Origin: Woeseiaceae bacterium
GTDB lineage: Bacteria > Pseudomonadota > Gammaproteobacteria > Steroidobacterales > Woeseiaceae
Direction: 5' to 3'
NCBI GenBank assembly: GCA_021773115.1
Contig: JAJFKS010000006.1
Coordinates: forward strand, 439,266-503,265
DNA: 64,000 bases
Shown piece by piece: positions 25,821 through 34,616 of this stretch (the stretch's first letter is position 1; every line of letters starts with the position of its first letter). The notes beneath the pieces were generated by a model that searched no databases, was not told where the DNA came from, and was given only the letters and a program-made list of their open reading frames with translations. The position numbers and the translations under genes are program-made.

Positions 25821-27059
25821 TCACGGGAAGTCGTTGTCTGCCATTTCTATGCATGCGCCAGGAAGATTTTTGGCCGCTTCACAGGCTATCGAACTGGCAA
25901 ACGGCGCAGACAGGGTGCCGAGAAAAGCTTCGAGCTGCTGCAGCTGCCGTGATGACAGGCCAAGGGGCTTCGCTTCGTTGTGACCGATCATCGAATCCGC
26001 CGCAATATTGTAGTGCTGCAACACCTCGCTCAATGTCGCGAATTGGCCCTTGTGCATGAATGGCGCAGTGTTCTCGAGATTCCGCAGCGATGGCGTTTTG
26101 AAGGCACCGATCAGCGTCACGCCCGTGCGTGCAAACTCAAGCTCATCACAACGACGATGCGGGTCGTCGCTGAAAGATCCCCGGCAGTTGAACGGGTTGG
26201 CCATTGCCTCTCGTACGCCGACAACACGCCCTTTGTCAGGAGTCTCGCCGGGAAAACTGATGACACCCGTGTTGTGAAATTCATGATTGGTCAGCAACGC
26301 ACCATTGTGACACTGGGTGCAATTCGCCGCGCCAATAAACAGCCGTAAACCGCGGATTTCATCGTCGCTGAATAAGCTGCTCTGCTCACCGACTTCTGGA
26401 CTCAGCACGGTTCGCACATAACGATCGAAGCGGGACTCGGTCGGCAGCAAAGTGCGTTCGAACGCCGCAATGGCTTTCCCCAGGTTGGCGAAAACGGTGT
26501 CGATTTGCGGTCCGTCCAAAATCGAACTATCCGGCATCGGGCCGAATAGCGCCACGTAGGCATCGCGATAATCTGGGTCGCCTGCAATCAGTGCCGCAGC
26601 CTTGCCTCGGCTGAATGCGTGCTCCCGGTCATCTTCCAGGGGCGCGAGCGCCTGCGACCAAAGGCTGTCGCTGCGACCATCCCAGAACTGCCACGGACTA
26701 TAGGCTGCGCCAACAATACTGGGTGTATGACGGTCCGTCGTGCCGATAGCCTGTGCTTTTTGTAAGCCGTCGGTAAAACGCCGGATGGGCTGGTGGCAGG
26801 TTGCACAGGAGATTGTGCCATTGGCGCTAAGACGCCCATCGAAGAACAGCTTGCCGCCGAATATAGCTGCGCGCGGATCATCAGCAACGGCGTTGCTCGG
26901 GGCCGCTGGTAATGCCGGCAATGAATCGAGTGACAGCGAACGTAGAATTTCGAGCTCGGCCTCTGACCATGCGGACACGGGTTTCGGCAAAACGTTGCCG
27001 AGGACTGCGAGGACCACGGCACCTGTCAGCGCAAGCAGGACAATGCGGTTTCTGTTCAT
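25821..27059 (-). CDS. diheme cytochrome c peroxidase family protein
   Basis: The ATG at 27059, overlapping the upstream stop as ATGA, gives 412 residues with an uncleaved or cleavable N-terminal membrane segment (about 5-22). Two c-heme sites are seen: CATCH at 85-89 and CTQCH at 247-251. Further typical pieces are 'DGRLSANGTISCATCHQP', 'SPWQFWDGRSDSLWSQA', and 'KTPSLRNLENTAPFMHKGQF' with a likely axial Met. It belongs to the CcpA/MauG/MbnH superfamily and works in the periplasm. Whether it is a peroxidase or a MauG/MbnH-type post-translational oxidant cannot be told. It is co-transcribed with a YtkA-domain membrane protein. Confidence 0.88.
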   Translation of the reverse strand: MNRNRIVLLALTGAVVLAVLGNVLPKPVSAWSEAELEILRSLSLDSLPALPAAPSNAVADDPRAAIFGGKLFFDGRLSANGTISCATCHQPIRRFTDGLQKAQAIGTTDRHTPSIVGAAYSPWQFWDGRSDSLWSQALAPLEDDREHAFSRGKAAALIAGDPDYRDAYVALFGPMPDSSILDGPQIDTVFANLGKAIAAFERTLLPTESRFDRYVRTVLSPEVGEQSSLFSDDEIRGLRLFIGAANCTQCHNGALLTNHEFHNTGVISFPGETPDKGRVVGVREAMANPFNCRGSFSDDPHRRCDELEFARTGVTLIGAFKTPSLRNLENTAPFMHKGQFATLSEVLQHYNIAADSMIGHNEAKPLGLSSRQLQQLEAFLGTLSAPFASSIACEAAKNLPGACIEMADNDFP

Positions 27060-28024
27060 AGTTGCAGCGGAACAGTGACCGTCGACGTCCCGGACGATGT
27101 CGTCACGCGGATTCTGATTTCCCAATAGCCGCTCATGTGAAAGCGCACGCCGTCCAGCTGGTAGTCACCGCCGCCAAGTTCTTCGGTCACGCGCGGTTTG
27201 GTCGGCAAGCCGTGGTTGTGCTTGGGCATGCCACCGTCGACCTCGACTTTCGCCCCCTCAACCGGAACACCCGATGCGTCCGCGATGTGCAACACCCAGC
27301 TATGTATCTGGTTGATTCGAGGCTGACCCTCGGGCGCGGTAAAAGTGACTCGAAAATCGGCGGCAAGAACATCGGAGCTCATGATGACCAGACCGGCAAT
27401 GAGCAGCGATGTCGTGACCACTTTGCCGCCAAACCACTGCCTTAAGCGACCGCTCATAAACAGGTACTGAATCTGCAATAGCAACAACAAACCAATAATG
27501 AACGGCCAGTAGCCAAAACCTGTAAAGCCTACTTCAAACGGAAATACGGCGGTGTAGAGTTTGCCGCTGTCCAGTTGCCTGGCGGATACAATTCCCACAA
27601 AATCCCCTTCGTCGGCAAACTCGTGACTTACAAGATAAACGTCCGGCTCAATAAGCGGTGACTGGTAAAACACTGTCGCGCCGTCGATATCGGCAATCTT
27701 TTCGACATCCTCGATGCGTGCAAATCGCCCCTTGCCGGTCACATCACGAATAATTCGAAAATCAATCGCCATTTCCGCCAGTGCGTCATGCTGATACTCC
27801 ATCACAAAAATACTTCGTGTGGCGATCGGAAGATCTTCGCAAAACTGCTCCAGGCCAGTCGTTGCCGGTTGATACACCTTGAAGTGTGCTCGGAGAAAAT
27901 TCACTTTGATCACGCACAGATCGTCCTCTTCAACGACACCGCCATGTGCCTGCACTGTCTCCGGAGAAACGAAGCAGCAAAAGCAGAAAAGCAGGAAATA
28001 GCCAACAATTCGGTGCACAATCAT
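27056..28024 (-). CDS. exported two-domain protein with C-terminal YtkA/FixH-like domain
   Basis: This 322-residue protein has a signal peptide with a likely cut after 'TVQA' (residue 26), which would make His27 the first mature residue. Residues 27-168 form an extracytoplasmic domain I do not recognise, two membrane helices lie at about 170-190 and 202-220, and residues 222-322 match a YtkA-like fold ('RINQIHSWVLHIADASGVPVEGAKVEVDGGMPKHNHG', 'VRFHMSGYWEIRIRV'). YtkA/FixH-type domains occur with copper and cytochrome oxidase assembly. The mature N-terminal His and the HNHG motif at 269-272 hint at metal binding. It is translated together with the diheme peroxidase and diverges from a ZIP-like transporter. 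Confidence 0.72.
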   Translation of the reverse strand: MIVHRIVGYFLLFCFCCFVSPETVQAHGGVVEEDDLCVIKVNFLRAHFKVYQPATTGLEQFCEDLPIATRSIFVMEYQHDALAEMAIDFRIIRDVTGKGRFARIEDVEKIADIDGATVFYQSPLIEPDVYLVSHEFADEGDFVGIVSARQLDSGKLYTAVFPFEVGFTGFGYWPFIIGLLLLLQIQYLFMSGRLRQWFGGKVVTTSLLIAGLVIMSSDVLAADFRVTFTAPEGQPRINQIHSWVLHIADASGVPVEGAKVEVDGGMPKHNHGLPTKPRVTEELGGGDYQLDGVRFHMSGYWEIRIRVTTSSGTSTVTVPLQL

Positions 28025-28062
28025 CGGCCTATTCTACCCACTCTCACCAGCGCGTTAACACA

Positions 28063-28662
28063 ATGACGTTCATCCTCAGCACGGCCGCATTGCTACTCGG
28101 CCCGATTATCTACGCGGCTGCCCGAGAGAATACCTTGCTCAGACCAGCGCTCAACGCGCTGATCTTGCTGACGATCGCGTACATTATCGGCGTCCACATT
28201 ATCCCGGAGGCGCTCAGACACGGTGGCTATTTGGCCATACTGGTCATCGTACTCGGTATTGCGTTTCCGATGCTTCTGGAGCGAATGTTTCAAAAAGCGA
28301 CAGACACAGCGCATCTCGTCATCGTCGGTATCGCGGGTTTCGGTCTGCTGGTTCATGCGCTGGTCGACGGCATCGCACTGCTGCCCGAAAGCGGCACGGG
28401 ACTCGCCTATGCGGTCATTTTGCATCGCCTGCCGGTCGGCATGGCGCTTTGGTGGGCAATCAAGCCCAACTTCGGGCGAACCATCACGGGGTTTGTCTTC
28501 GCGCTGGTTATTTTAGCGACAGCCAGTGGCTATTTCGTCGGTGAGTCGATCATTGCCATGACCGACATTCACGCGCTCGCCATGTTGCAGGCATTCGTTT
28601 CAGGGTCGTTGATTCATGTCCTGCTGTTCGGTGTCAGGCACCACGATCATGGCGACACCTGA
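28063..28662 (+). CDS. ZIP-family-like metal transporter
   Basis: From ATG 28063 the protein has 199 residues and about seven hydrophobic segments. Metal-type residues lie inside helices: 'GVHIIPEAL' (His45, Glu49), 'HALVDGIALLPE' (His98, Asp102) and 'VILHRLPVGMALWW' (His121), a pattern like the HxxxE/D motifs of ZIP permeases. The tail ends 'VRHHDHGDT'. It probably moves a divalent metal across the inner membrane, but ZIP membership is by motif only. It is divergent from the YtkA-domain gene with 38 bases between starts, which supports a shared metal theme. Its end overlaps the flavin reductase by 16 bases. Confidence 0.65.
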   Translation: MTFILSTAALLLGPIIYAAARENTLLRPALNALILLTIAYIIGVHIIPEALRHGGYLAILVIVLGIAFPMLLERMFQKATDTAHLVIVGIAGFGLLVHALVDGIALLPESGTGLAYAVILHRLPVGMALWWAIKPNFGRTITGFVFALVILATASGYFVGESIIAMTDIHALAMLQAFVSGSLIHVLLFGVRHHDHGDT

Positions 28663-29150
28663 GGACTTGAAGGTGACTTCAGGAAGTGGCCACGATAGAA
28701 GATGAGTGGATCGGTTTTACGGTCCTCGAAGCTCAGCACGCGGCCGACAATAATCTTATGGTCGCCACCATCGTAACAATGCTCGGTCCGACATTCGAAC
28801 ACGGCCGAGTATTCCGGCAATAGCGGAATGCGTTCAATCCCCTCGTCGCACTCAAGATTCTGAAACTTGTTTTCTCCGCTGCTCGCAAACCGTTCACACA
28901 CTTCACGCTGGTGAGTCGCAAGCACGTTGACTGCAAAATACTGTGCTTCAACGAACGCCGTATAGCTCAGCGACTCTTCCCCAATACTCCACAGTACCAG
29001 TGGCGGGTTCAGCGACACAGAATTGAAACTGTTGACGGTAATTCCGATCTTTTCACCCGCCGAGTCCAGCGCCGTGACAACGGCAACACCCGTTGCGAAG
29101 CAACCCAGTGCGCGCCGGTATTCTGCGGAATCAAACTTATTCAGTAACAA
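28647..29150 (-). CDS. flavin reductase (FMN-binding split-barrel)
   Basis: Starting at TTG 29150, with AAGG upstream and a 14-base overlap of the transporter stop, the protein has 167 residues, the common size for HpaC/ActVB-type flavin reductases. Motifs are 'YRRALGCFATGVAVVTALDSAGEKIGITVNSFNSVSLNPPLVLWSI', 'FAVNVLATHQREVCERFA' and 'CYDGGDHKIIVGRVLSFE' with the conserved GDH. It reduces FMN or FAD with NAD(P)H for a partner monooxygenase. No obvious partner is next to it; the FAD monooxygenase at 4.1-5.3 kb does not need one. Confidence 0.85.
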   Translation of the reverse strand: MLLNKFDSAEYRRALGCFATGVAVVTALDSAGEKIGITVNSFNSVSLNPPLVLWSIGEESLSYTAFVEAQYFAVNVLATHQREVCERFASSGENKFQNLECDEGIERIPLLPEYSAVFECRTEHCYDGGDHKIIVGRVLSFEDRKTDPLIFYRGHFLKSPSSPQVSP

Positions 29151-30066
29151 TAGATATCCTTTTTCTGTCAAAAACAGCGTATGCAGCCGCCAGCACACCA
29201 CCCGCAATCAGGTGCCAGACACCCCAGACCGCCGCAATCGCCGCGGCGCCGCCGACGCCCTTCAGTTGTGCAAGCAGGATGATCAGGGCAAGACCGGAAT
29301 TCTGAATACCAATTTCAAAAGTGAGCGCCCTGCGTACCGGCGTCTGCCGAGTCAGAAACCCGGCCACGACTGCGCCTGTCATGAACGCCGCGGTATTGTG
29401 CATGATCGTCACGCTGCCGAGCAAACCCACGGCCGGCCAGAGCACCGGGAAGAAGTAGATAATGCCGTAGATTATCGTGCAGCCAAGCACTGCTGAGCCC
29501 GCCAGCGTCATTTTGCGTCGAATGCCCTCGGCCAATTGCGGGGCGCGAGCCGCGACCGCCATACCTGCAATCAGCGGTATCGCCAACAGCAAAGTGGTTT
29601 GTCCGACGAACAGCAGTGGATTTACGTCCAGCGACTGCAGCAGGGCTGCGGTCGGTGCGTAGGCGTGTGACCAAAACAAGGTTGATGCCGGCGTCAGCAA
29701 TGCCGCCAGCATGCTCGACGTAGCTGTCAGTGCGACGGACACGGCGACGTCCCCTCGCGACAGGTCAGTCAGCAGGTTCGACATGGCACCGCCGGGACAG
29801 CAGGCGACAACAATCATGCCAAGCGCAACGGACGGCGGCGGTGATATCAGGTGAATCAGCAGGAATGTTACCAGCGGCAACGCAATCACCTGCGCTGCGA
29901 TGCCACCGAAAAAGACCCATGGCATGCTCAGCAGGTTCTTGAAGTCGCGGATCCGCAAGCCAAGTGCGACACCAAACATCACCAGCATCAGCGCAAGAAC
30001 AACCCCAATCTGCCCGACCGGATCAAGAACGATTCTCAGGTTGTCGAGCCGCTCGACATCCGTCAT
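29137..30066 (-). CDS. BASS-family sodium-dependent transporter
   Basis: This 309-residue membrane protein has nine to ten hydrophobic segments. It also has the BASS (bile acid:sodium symporter) core motifs: 'LGMIVVACCPGGAMSNLLTDLSRGDVAVSVALTATSSMLAALLTP' (the crossing-helix region binding Na+) and 'LTFEIGIQNSGLALIILLA' (second repeat, E-x-G-x-Q-N). Family members import bile acids, pantoate, or other organic anions. The substrate is unknown. It overlaps the DUF2339 gene by one base (TGATG) and the flavin reductase start by 14, forming a three-gene operon. Confidence 0.88.
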   Translation of the reverse strand: MTDVERLDNLRIVLDPVGQIGVVLALMLVMFGVALGLRIRDFKNLLSMPWVFFGGIAAQVIALPLVTFLLIHLISPPPSVALGMIVVACCPGGAMSNLLTDLSRGDVAVSVALTATSSMLAALLTPASTLFWSHAYAPTAALLQSLDVNPLLFVGQTTLLLAIPLIAGMAVAARAPQLAEGIRRKMTLAGSAVLGCTIIYGIIYFFPVLWPAVGLLGSVTIMHNTAAFMTGAVVAGFLTRQTPVRRALTFEIGIQNSGLALIILLAQLKGVGGAAAIAAVWGVWHLIAGGVLAAAYAVFDRKRISIVTE

Positions 30067-33000
30067 CAGTCGCTGGCCTGTTCTGCTTTGGGCGGTACGG
30101 GTGAGAAATACCCGACGACCAGCAGCATCACGCCGACGCCGAGGAAGGAAACAATCCGGGCAACGGTGCCGGTGTTACCAAGATCAATGACGAATAATTT
30201 CAATACAACGACAGCCATCAGTGCAGCACCGGGCATCCAAATGCTGCGGCGGCCGCGTCGCGTTCCGAGCACCATGCCGCTCAAACCGAGAATCGCCCAG
30301 TAAATCGACAACGTGCTTTGCACGCCAACCGAATTCATCAGCGCGCTGGATTCCCACGCGACCCCAGTAATGTGGTGCACCAATCGCACAACCGACAACG
30401 TGGACAACAGGAAAGCAACGGACAGGAAAGTCGCCGCCGGCGTACGCGAACCCTCAGGAAGGTTGAGACGTGGCTGTTCGCGCTCCACTTTCATGCCGTA
30501 GAACAGCGCGACCATTACGACGATCGACAAGCCATCGAATGGGTTGAGCAGTGGAATATAAGCGAGCGGCGACGGATCACCCGGGCTGCCCAAACAGTAG
30601 GCAACGACCAACATCGTATAGGTCAGAATCAGCGCCGCGGCCGCGAAGAAATAGGCGTCGAAGTGTCGCTCGAACGGCCAGCGCTTGTTGCTCCGCTCCA
30701 TTAGCAAAACAATTCCAGCCAGCGCCAACACCAGCAAGCCGGCACTTTGCGACCAGGTGTCGTTGCTGCTTATGCGCTTGAGCTGCCAGGCAATCTCATA
30801 GGCAACAATGTAGGTGAAAAATATTGCGCCGAGGCTATGCCAGAGCCGTTCGATGTTGGTCGATACCCGGTCATAACAAAAGAGAACCCAAACGTGCGAT
30901 GCGATCGCAATCAGCCATCCGAGTGAACCGAGGCCAAAGAAGAAATGATCGCGATAGACGAGATATACGAGTGCCGCGGCGGCGAGCGACGGCAGAAGTG
31001 CCAGTGATATTCGTCGATAAGCGATCCAGCCAAAGTGCCAACCCGCAAAAGCGAACCCGGACAGGCTCAGTGATCCGAACAGCAACAACGCGTGCAGCTG
31101 ATTCGCATGCGGTACGCGATCCAGTATTTCCAGCGTACCTGTACCAAACCAGAACAACACGCCCCAAAAGAGCAACATGACCGACACAGGCTGTGGAATT
31201 TCCGATGCCCTTTCATCCGTTGCCAGTTGGCGGGACGCGAATAAGGACGTCCAGGCAATCAGGGCGCCGCCCATAACATGGCCATTCAATACGGGAATTC
31301 CAAGATCATTCGTCCAGCCATAGCCGATCAGCCCGGCACCAGCGGCGAATGGCAGCAATCCGAGCGTCATATTCCAGAGCGCCAGCCATTGCAGACGATT
31401 GGCAGCGTAAAGCATGGCGGCGAAACTGGCGCCGAAGTAAAAAACCGCAATCATCAACTCGCTGCTTTGAGATGCACGATCGGAAATTTCCGAATAGCCA
31501 CCGCCAAACCACCACAGCAATCCCCACGACAGCAGCCCAATCGATGCGACAGCCTGCCAGTCGCGTCCCCGCTCGTCTGTCAGCAGCATTCGCGCTGAAT
31601 ACAGCGACGTCAGCGCAATCAGGACGGTACCCATGAAATTGCCATTGATGACAGGCATACCCAGATCGTGAGACCAGCCATAGGATTGAAACTCCGCACC
31701 GGCCGCGAACGCGAGCGCCGTGCCGGTGATTTTTGCAAGCGTCGTATTCTGCCGTACGCCCACCCAGACCAGCGCAGCACCTTCCAGCGCCCAGGCAATG
31801 GCAGTCCATCGCTCATCAAGCGCCAATGGAATCGCGATCGTCGCGAATGCAACAGCGAGGGCGATGAAAGCCTGCGTCAGCAGCCCGAAGTCCTGGTTTT
31901 TGCGCTGCCGCAACCAAACTGCCATCGCACCGTAAAATGCCGCGACAAGCGCCGCACTGATGGCGAGGCCATACTCCGTGTGACCGACCAGTTCCGACTG
32001 CAATGCGAATGCGATTGTCGGTGTACCAAACAACAGTGTGCCATCAACGTAGCCACGCAATTCCGGTCGCTGCCGAAACGCAAACAGCACCGCAATAATC
32101 GTGTAGAACAAGAAGTACAGAACGAGAAACGGTTCGGTCGATGCGAACAGTTCCGGCAAATAATATTGGTGTCCCCAGATTGTGCCGACGCCAAAGCTGA
32201 AAACGAAGCCGATGATATTGAGTTCGCGCCAGGGCCGGTACCATGCAACGCCGAGCACCGCGCAATTCAACACCAGGTAATAGCTGAACAACGCAACATG
32301 ATTGCCGCTGCCCGTCGAGACCAGCAGCGGCGCGAGGAATCCTCCGCTCGTTCCCAGGATGGCGAACGCTCTGGATTCCTGCTTTATGGCGAGTACGCCA
32401 GCCGCCGCCGTGATCAGGACAAGCAGCACAAACGCGAGCGTCGGCGACAGCAGTCCGTGCAGACGAAATGCAGCGAAAACGGTGAGAAACAAAACACCGA
32501 TGCCGCCGCCCTGAATGCTCAGGGCAAAAACCCGATTTTCCTTGCGTTTTCTCCAACCAAAAGCCAGCAAGCCGGCTGCAAATGCGGCCACCGCCAGGTA
32601 GCGGGCGCTGATCGGAATCGAGAATACCTCGTTTTCGATCGCGTACTTCAACAGAAAGGCGACGCCGAAGAAGGACAACAGCACACCCATTTTGACCGGT
32701 ACGTTGCCCGTCGTTAGCCAGCGCCTGGCAACCTCAATGGCGTGCGCGCCCATGCCGGGTCGCTGCGGCACATCGGCAGTTCGGGCGTGCGCATCGGGCA
32801 CCTGATCATGATCCGGCACTTGCCATTTGCGCGGCGGAACAGACGGTTCCGGCCGTGCTGGAGGTGCTGCCACGGATGAAGCTGCCTGAATTTCCGTCTC
32901 TGATTTCAATATGGGTGCGGGCTCATAAACAGACACTCGTTGCGTTGCACCGAAGGATTTCATCGCTGCTTTTTCAAGCGGTGCCGTCGCCGCGTTGCGC

Positions 33001-33173
33001 TGTTCCAGCAATTCCACGCGATCTTCCAGTTGCCTGATCTTCGACTGCAGAGCCAACATGCGATGCACTAACCAGCCGACGAACATGCCAACGAAAAATC
33101 CGAGAAACGCGCGGCTTCCTGATGCCACCCAGCTGCCGGCAATTGCACCAATCAATGCAAATACGAATCCCAT
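30066..33173 (-). CDS. DUF2339 large polytopic membrane protein
   Basis: This 1035-residue protein begins 'MGFVFALIGAIAGSWVASGSRAFLGFFVGMFVGWLVHRMLALQSKIRQLEDRVELLEQ': a hydrophobic start followed by a coiled coil at about residues 40-60. A Pro/Ala-rich linker runs to about 150, and more than twenty hydrophobic helices extend to the end. This is the layout of DUF2339, a widespread inner-membrane family without known function. Internal similarity is visible between stretches such as 'FQSYGWSHDLGMPVINGNFMGTVLIALTSLYSARMLLTDER' and 'LIGYGWTNDLGIPVLNGHVMGGALIAWTSLFASRQLATDER', so the body holds tandem repeats. It is the first gene of the operon with the BASS transporter. Confidence 0.85.
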   Translation of the reverse strand: MGFVFALIGAIAGSWVASGSRAFLGFFVGMFVGWLVHRMLALQSKIRQLEDRVELLEQRNAATAPLEKAAMKSFGATQRVSVYEPAPILKSETEIQAASSVAAPPARPEPSVPPRKWQVPDHDQVPDAHARTADVPQRPGMGAHAIEVARRWLTTGNVPVKMGVLLSFFGVAFLLKYAIENEVFSIPISARYLAVAAFAAGLLAFGWRKRKENRVFALSIQGGGIGVLFLTVFAAFRLHGLLSPTLAFVLLVLITAAAGVLAIKQESRAFAILGTSGGFLAPLLVSTGSGNHVALFSYYLVLNCAVLGVAWYRPWRELNIIGFVFSFGVGTIWGHQYYLPELFASTEPFLVLYFLFYTIIAVLFAFRQRPELRGYVDGTLLFGTPTIAFALQSELVGHTEYGLAISAALVAAFYGAMAVWLRQRKNQDFGLLTQAFIALAVAFATIAIPLALDERWTAIAWALEGAALVWVGVRQNTTLAKITGTALAFAAGAEFQSYGWSHDLGMPVINGNFMGTVLIALTSLYSARMLLTDERGRDWQAVASIGLLSWGLLWWFGGGYSEISDRASQSSELMIAVFYFGASFAAMLYAANRLQWLALWNMTLGLLPFAAGAGLIGYGWTNDLGIPVLNGHVMGGALIAWTSLFASRQLATDERASEIPQPVSVMLLFWGVLFWFGTGTLEILDRVPHANQLHALLLFGSLSLSGFAFAGWHFGWIAYRRISLALLPSLAAAALVYLVYRDHFFFGLGSLGWLIAIASHVWVLFCYDRVSTNIERLWHSLGAIFFTYIVAYEIAWQLKRISSNDTWSQSAGLLVLALAGIVLLMERSNKRWPFERHFDAYFFAAAALILTYTMLVVAYCLGSPGDPSPLAYIPLLNPFDGLSIVVMVALFYGMKVEREQPRLNLPEGSRTPAATFLSVAFLLSTLSVVRLVHHITGVAWESSALMNSVGVQSTLSIYWAILGLSGMVLGTRRGRRSIWMPGAALMAVVVLKLFVIDLGNTGTVARIVSFLGVGVMLLVVGYFSPVPPKAEQASD

Positions 33174-33254
33174 TTCAGTCCCCTCGATGCTCGCGGTACA
33201 ACTGTAATATAGTGAGCATAAACAAATACCACTGACCGGTTTGGGAGAATTTTC

Positions 33255-34616
33255 GTGTTCAAGATGATTGTTGCGTTTACGGCGCTCTCGATATTGCTGA
33301 TTGGCTGTGACCAGGGTGCTGACGATGGGGCTCCGCCCTACGCCAGTCGTTACACGCCCTTAACGGGCGAAATGACGCTGTTGCGCGGCGCGACTGTCCT
33401 GACCGGCAGCGGCGAACGCCTCGACGACGCTGATGTCCTGTTTGCTGAAGGTAAGATCGTTGCGGTGGGCAGCGCTCTGGACGCGGGTGATGCGAACGTC
33501 GTCGATGCGGGTGGCAAATGGATAACGCCCGGCATCATCGACGTTCATTCGCACCTCGGCGTTTATCCGTCACCCGGCACGGCTTCGCATTCTGATGGCA
33601 ACGAAGCGACCGCTCCCGTGACGGCCCAGGTCTGGGCCGAGCACAGCGTCTGGCCGTATGACCCGGGCTTCGTGACCGCACTTGCTGGCGGTGTCACGTC
33701 GATGCAGATATTGCCCGGTTCTGCGAACCTGATCGGTGGGCGCAGCGTCACCGTAAAAAACGTCCCCGGCCGTAATGTCATGGATATGAAATTTCCGGGC
33801 GCGCCCTACGGCCTCAAGATGGCCTGCGGCGAAAATCCGAAACGCGTCTACGGTGGGCGCGGCCAGCCGCCGAGCACACGCATGGGCAATGTCGCCGGCT
33901 ACCGAAGCGCCTGGATTGAGGCCGCGGACTATCGCGACAAGATGGCAGCCGCGGAAAGTGGCAAAGGCGAAGCACCGATGCGTGACCTGCGTCTCGAGAC
34001 GCTTGCCGGTGTTCTTGATGGCGAGATCCTGGTCCACAACCACTGCTACCGCGGTGACGAGATGTCGGTCATGCTCGAGATCGCCAAAGAATTCGGCTAC
34101 AAGGTCACCGCGTTCCATCATGCCGTTGAGGCGTACAAGATTGCGGACCTGCTTGCCGAAGCAGATACCTGCTCCGCGATGTGGGCCGACTGGTGGGGCT
34201 TCAAGATGGAGGCCTACGATGGCATTCGCGAAAACGCCGCCATTGTCGATCAGGCGGGTGCTTGCGCCATAATTCACTCGGATGACAGTCTTGGTATTCA
34301 ACGCCTGAACCAGGAAACGGCGAAAGTCATGGGTGCCGCCGCCCGCGTCGGCGTCGACGTAGCACCGGAACGCGCCATTCAATGGATAACCAGCAACGCT
34401 GCGAAATCACTTGGCGTCGCTGATGTTACCGGCACACTTCTGGCCGGAAAAATGGCCGATGTCGTGCTGTGGAACGGAAATCCGTTCAGCGTCTACAGCA
34501 AGCCGGAGCGTGTTTACATTGATGGCGCGCTCGTTTACGAACTCGGCAATGACGAACTCAACCCGGTGACTGACTTCACACTGGGCACGGCGGCAAGCGC
34601 AGGAGGTGTGAAATGA
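33255..34616 (+). CDS. exported amidohydrolase lipoprotein
   Basis: The GTG at 33255 with GGGAG 7-8 bases upstream gives 453 residues. A lipoprotein signal ends 'LLIGC' (Cys18). The catalytic domain has 'GIIDVHSHLGVYPSPG' (metal His pair), 'EILVHNHCYRGDEM', 'VTAFHHAVEAYKIADLL', 'CAIIHSDDSLG' and the closing 'LAGKMADVVLWNGNPF' composite-domain strand. It belongs to the COG1228 amidohydrolases and should act outside the cytoplasm on peptide-like or cyclic amide bonds. It is coupled (ATGA) to a second, shorter amidohydrolase, so the pair may form a complex or a degraded/active duo. Confidence 0.87.
   Translation: MFKMIVAFTALSILLIGCDQGADDGAPPYASRYTPLTGEMTLLRGATVLTGSGERLDDADVLFAEGKIVAVGSALDAGDANVVDAGGKWITPGIIDVHSHLGVYPSPGTASHSDGNEATAPVTAQVWAEHSVWPYDPGFVTALAGGVTSMQILPGSANLIGGRSVTVKNVPGRNVMDMKFPGAPYGLKMACGENPKRVYGGRGQPPSTRMGNVAGYRSAWIEAADYRDKMAAAESGKGEAPMRDLRLETLAGVLDGEILVHNHCYRGDEMSVMLEIAKEFGYKVTAFHHAVEAYKIADLLAEADTCSAMWADWWGFKMEAYDGIRENAAIVDQAGACAIIHSDDSLGIQRLNQETAKVMGAAARVGVDVAPERAIQWITSNAAKSLGVADVTGTLLAGKMADVVLWNGNPFSVYSKPERVYIDGALVYELGNDELNPVTDFTLGTAASAGGVK

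Noticed and set aside
31668-32717. 349-codon plus-strand frame rich in Arg, Gln and Glu
   Set aside because: It is the antisense shadow of the hydrophobic DUF2339 gene, whose membrane codons read as charged residues on the other strand.
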